Source: Argyresthia goedartella (Eukaryota > Arthropoda > Insecta > Lepidoptera > Argyresthiidae). From it: 64,000 nucleotides of DNA. The notes below the pieces were generated by a model that worked only from the letters and a program-made list of their open reading frames with translations, was not told where the DNA came from and searched no databases. Position numbers and translations under genes: made by a program. The DNA lies in the NCBI GenBank assembly GCA_949825045.1, contig OX463829.1, positions 30,753,715 through 30,817,714 of the forward strand, in the 5' to 3' direction. Below, piece by piece: positions 61,493 through 64,000 of this stretch; the stretch's first letter is position 1; the number at the start of each line of letters is the position of its first letter.

Positions 61493-61622
61493 GAGGGTTT
61501 TCTGACTTTTTACTATCTGACAGCTGTTTAGACCTGAAGCCTACGAGGCGCCGCCTGGTGGCAGAAAAAGTATCGAAAACCCTCGAGGGTTTTCTGACTT
61601 TGTACTATCTGACAGCTGTTTA
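61493..61622 (+). repeat. 92-bp-spaced direct repeats with a perfect palindrome
   Basis: GAGGGTTTTCTGACTTT starts at 61493 and 61585 and continues TACTATCTGACAGCTG in both. The palindrome GAAAACCCTCGAGGGTTTTC spans 61575-61594. Confidence 0.85.
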
Positions 61623-61712
61623 CTTGTAGGTAACCCTGGAGGATCAGTTAAGTAAAAGTGGACACAATCGAAGGGAGAGTTAAGTCCATTATTTCGCATA
61701 GTTTAACTCGTT

Positions 61713-62100
61713 CGTTCTCATCAAACAATTGGCTTCGTTGGCAGCTTCACTGCTGATTCGGCCATTCGGGTCTTCATAAGTCGTATACAATAAGCAGGGA
61801 AAGCAGGTATATTTTGATGTGGTCACCTCCATCAGTAAACTATTCACTAGGGTTTTAAAAAATCTCGAGGATAGCAATCGTCCACAAAAATACTTAGTGC
61901 CTTAAAAACAAAAGGGATATTTTATTTTAAATATTGACCGCGTGTTCATTCTTGAGACTTGGAAGTTTTCTATTCAATAAACGCTGACGCCCCAATGGGA
62001 CACGGACAATGTTTCAAATAAACAGCAGTGGGTAACAGAAATGGCAGGTACTCACGAGTACGATGACGCAGGCGAAGACGATCAGTTTAGCGGCCATGTT
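61713..62100 (-). pseudogene. Inverted copy of apoLp-III exon 1 and part of intron 1
   Basis: The minus strand repeats 59269-59696 at about 97-98% identity by eye. The 42-bp exon (62097-62056) keeps the ATG, signal-peptide codons (one change, Val12 to Ile) and the GTGAGT donor. Intron sequence follows, including the SINE A-box region; about 35 bp around the SINE B box are missing. No exon 2 lies downstream on this strand, so it cannot make apoLp-III. Its upstream edge directly joins the 3' end of a Jockey element. It could be a real inverted duplication or an assembly artefact. Confidence 0.85.
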
Positions 62101-62101
62101 C

Positions 62102-64000
62102 ATCATCAAGTTATCATCTCACGCACCCATTCTGGGGCGTGGGGAGTCAGGGTCAGATCATCGGATCTCTTCCTGAAGAAGCGCCTCTGTCCACTCCTAT
62201 GGACAGGTCATCGGGGGGCCCTCGCGGGCGGTGGAGATCTTCTCACGAGGGGTGTTCTGTTGGATGATCGCCGGCTAGGCAACCAGGTCGCGTGGCAGGC
62301 GGCGGCGGTCGGGCGGGCGCGCGTGGTACGGCGCCATGTCGCGGATATGCGGATGTTGTGAGCTATCCGCACGCGCGAACATGCCCTTCGCCAGCCTCTG
62401 GACAAACTGGTCCACTGGTTCCCATCTGAGGTCCCTCTGAATCGTCGCATTCCTCACGTAGCGGGGGGCGTCAACGATGGTACGCAAAGAGAGGTTCTCT
62501 TGGGCTCGGAGTCTCCGTTTGTTCGTCTCCGAGCACAGGGCGTACCATGCCGGGGCCGCGTAGGTGAGGCGGGATCTCACGTAGCACTTGTAGATCCCGA
62601 GCTTCGCCCTCAGAGGGAGGCTGGAGTCGAGAAGTGGACGCAGCTTGGCGCGTGCCACCTTGACCTGGTTGACGACGTTGTCGACATGTTGCTTCATGGT
62701 GAGCCGGCGATCGATGGTCACTCCCAGGTACTTCACCTGCGGAGACCACGCGATGTCCTGTCCTTGGAGCTGGAGTGGTGGTGGAAGGGGGGACTGGCCT
62801 GTGATGAGCGCCTGCGTCTTCCCAACGTTGACGGACAACCGCCACTTGGCGAGCCAGTCGGGCAAGATGTCCAGGGTGCGCTGCAGTTTGACGGCAGCGT
62901 GCCGTGCCTGGATCGACGACGCGTAGTAGGCAGCGTCGTCGGCGAAGAGTGCCAGCTGGGCACCCGGCCCGACGGGGATGTCGTCCGTATATTGGGAGTA
63001 ACAGGCTGGAGACAGGCAGGACCCCTGAGGGACGCCGGCTACAACGGGGTGTTCCTCGGAGACGGCGTCTTCCACCATCACTCGGAAGCGGCAATTCTTC
63101 AGGAAGGAGGCGATGATCTGGACCAGTCTTCTTGGGGCTGGAGACGTCGACAATTTGTACAGCAACCCCTCGTGCCATACTCTGTCAAACGCCTTTTCCA
63201 TGTCCAGGAGTACTGCGACAGTGTATTCCTTCTTGTTTAAACAAACCGTCATGTCATTCAGTACTCTGGTGAGCTGAAGCGTCGTAGAATGCTCGGGCCT
63301 GAAGCCGAACTATTCTGGGCGCGGCTGGATGTGGGGCAGTAGCTTCGCCAGCAGGAGTTTCTCAAACACCTTTGAGATGGTACTCAGTAGAGTTATCGGC
63401 CGATAGCTCTCAGGCAGCTTGGAGTCCTTGCCCGGCTTGGGCAACATGATGACCAAGCCCTCCTTCCATTGGGTTGGGAAGTGGCCCGTGCGCAAGATAC
63501 CGTTAAACAGGCGCGTAACGGCCGCCACAGTACGTGGCGGCAAATGTAGCAGCGCCATGTTAGGTATGCGGTCTGCGCCCGGGGCTTTCCTGGGCTTGGT
63601 ACGTCTGAATGCACGCACAATCTGGCTGGGCGTGACGACGATGGGGTCCTCTTCGGGAGCTATCGGCGTGGCGAAGTACTCTCGCAGGTGTCTCTCGACT
63701 GTTGCAACGTGCTCCACATCATCCGTTGGGTTCGGCTTGAATTGCTTCTCGAGGCATTCGGCGAAGATCTCCGCACGGTCTTGGGCTCGGAATCTTGGTA
63801 GGCCGTCGCTGCCCAGGATTGGTCGAACAGGAGCAGGAGTGGTCGACAAAGCCCGGCACAGGCGATGCACGGAGGGGACGTGGTCGCCTATGGACTCGAC
63901 GTGGCGTTCCCAAGATTCTTCAGCGTGGAGATCAAGTTGGCGCTTCAGCTCTGCCGTCATGGCGTCGAGCCTGGTCTTCATCGTGGGGCAGCGGGTTTGC
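62102..64000 (-). mobile_element. Jockey element, second copy, 3' part (runs off the window)
   Basis: Same family as 31553-36463: RT wording matches almost residue for residue. Its 3' end, a GATGATAACTTGATGATG-type short repeat, lies at 62102-62120 and immediately precedes the start codon of the inverted apoLp-III exon. The 5' part is outside the window. Confidence 0.85.
62275..63981 (-). pseudogene. Jockey ORF2 RT, single nonsense codon
   Basis: The frame from the window edge reads AEESWERHVESIGDHVPSVH, RTKPRKAPGADRIPN and SYRPITLLSTISKVFE, to TAG at 63312-63310, within the conserved FGFRPEHS region. The same frame continues 63309-62275 with LLDMEKAFDRVWHEG, GVPQGSCLSPACYSQYTDD, LFADDAAYY (catalytic, about 62935), QVKYLGVTIDRRLTMKQH and a C-terminus ending PPDRRRLPRDLVA. 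It lacks the two stop codons present in the 31.5-kb copy, so it is the better preserved RT of the family here. Confidence 0.85.

Noticed and set aside
61439..61880. Extra apoLp-III exon on the plus strand downstream
   Set aside because: Similarity is to exon 1 and intron 1 on the minus strand; no plus-strand coding homology.
62500..63240. Plus-strand open frame of 246 codons in the second Jockey copy
   Set aside because: Antisense shadow of the RT frame; no recognisable motifs.

Overview
The window is eukaryotic and almost certainly lepidopteran. The one recognisable single-copy host gene is a three-exon apolipophorin-III gene (59272-61119), whose translation looks like moth and butterfly apoLp-III. 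The surrounding mobile-element content (BEL/Pao, Ty3/gypsy, Jockey, CR1-like and I-like non-LTR elements, Helitron, tRNA-derived SINEs) is typical of a moth or butterfly. Nothing bacterial was seen: no operons, rRNA or CRISPR.

Layout. 1-6.9 kb: 3' part of a decayed BEL/Pao element, split by a 5'-truncated non-LTR element with RNase H inserted backwards (4420-6177, 15-bp target duplication). 6.95-12.4 kb: decayed autonomous Helitron (Rep plus PIF1-like helicase), itself split by a repeat at 8.63-9.34 kb and followed by an 86-bp perfect inverted repeat. 13.38-20.81 kb: a near-pristine Ty3/gypsy element with apparently identical 787-bp LTRs, one open 1656-codon Gag-Pol frame and six 89-bp tandem repeats before the 3' LTR. 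20.81-24.14 kb: a CR1-like non-LTR element lying directly downstream of that LTR. 24.7-25.8 kb: a truncated reverse-strand RT fragment. 26.16-30.55 kb: a small gypsy derivative that lacks protease, RT and RNase H but keeps Gag and integrase in one long frame; its LTRs carry heat-shock-element-like sites and a TATA box.

31.08-39.53 kb: a SINE, then a second gypsy element of the 13-kb family type (338-bp LTRs, 4-bp target duplication). Its 5' LTR is split by a nearly full-length Jockey element (31553-36463), and its pol region is missing, with a reverse LINE fragment in its place. 39.5-40.9 kb: repeats and foldbacks. 40.9-56.4 kb: a non-LTR RT fragment whose 3' UTR was hit by a BEL/Pao element (41852-56165, target duplication GACCT). 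That element's gag was in turn hit by a second, younger BEL/Pao element in reverse orientation (43738-50591, target duplication CCTAC). The order of these insertions can be read directly.

57.0-57.85 kb: reverse fragment of the same non-LTR family. 58.5-61.2 kb: GC-rich promoter and the apoLp-III gene, with a SINE in intron 1. 61.7-62.1 kb: an inverted copy of apoLp-III exon 1 plus part of intron 1 including the SINE. 62.1-64.0 kb: a second Jockey copy whose 3' end abuts the start codon of that inverted exon.

The genes do not form one pathway; the window is a nested transposon graveyard beside a host lipid-transport and immunity gene. The most interesting signals are HSE-like sites in a retroelement LTR, SR-rich N-termini on Gag in two gypsy elements, the Gag-integrase mini-element, and the inverted apoLp-III exon joined to a Jockey 3' end. 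Comparisons were made by eye; identities and family names have not been checked by database search.
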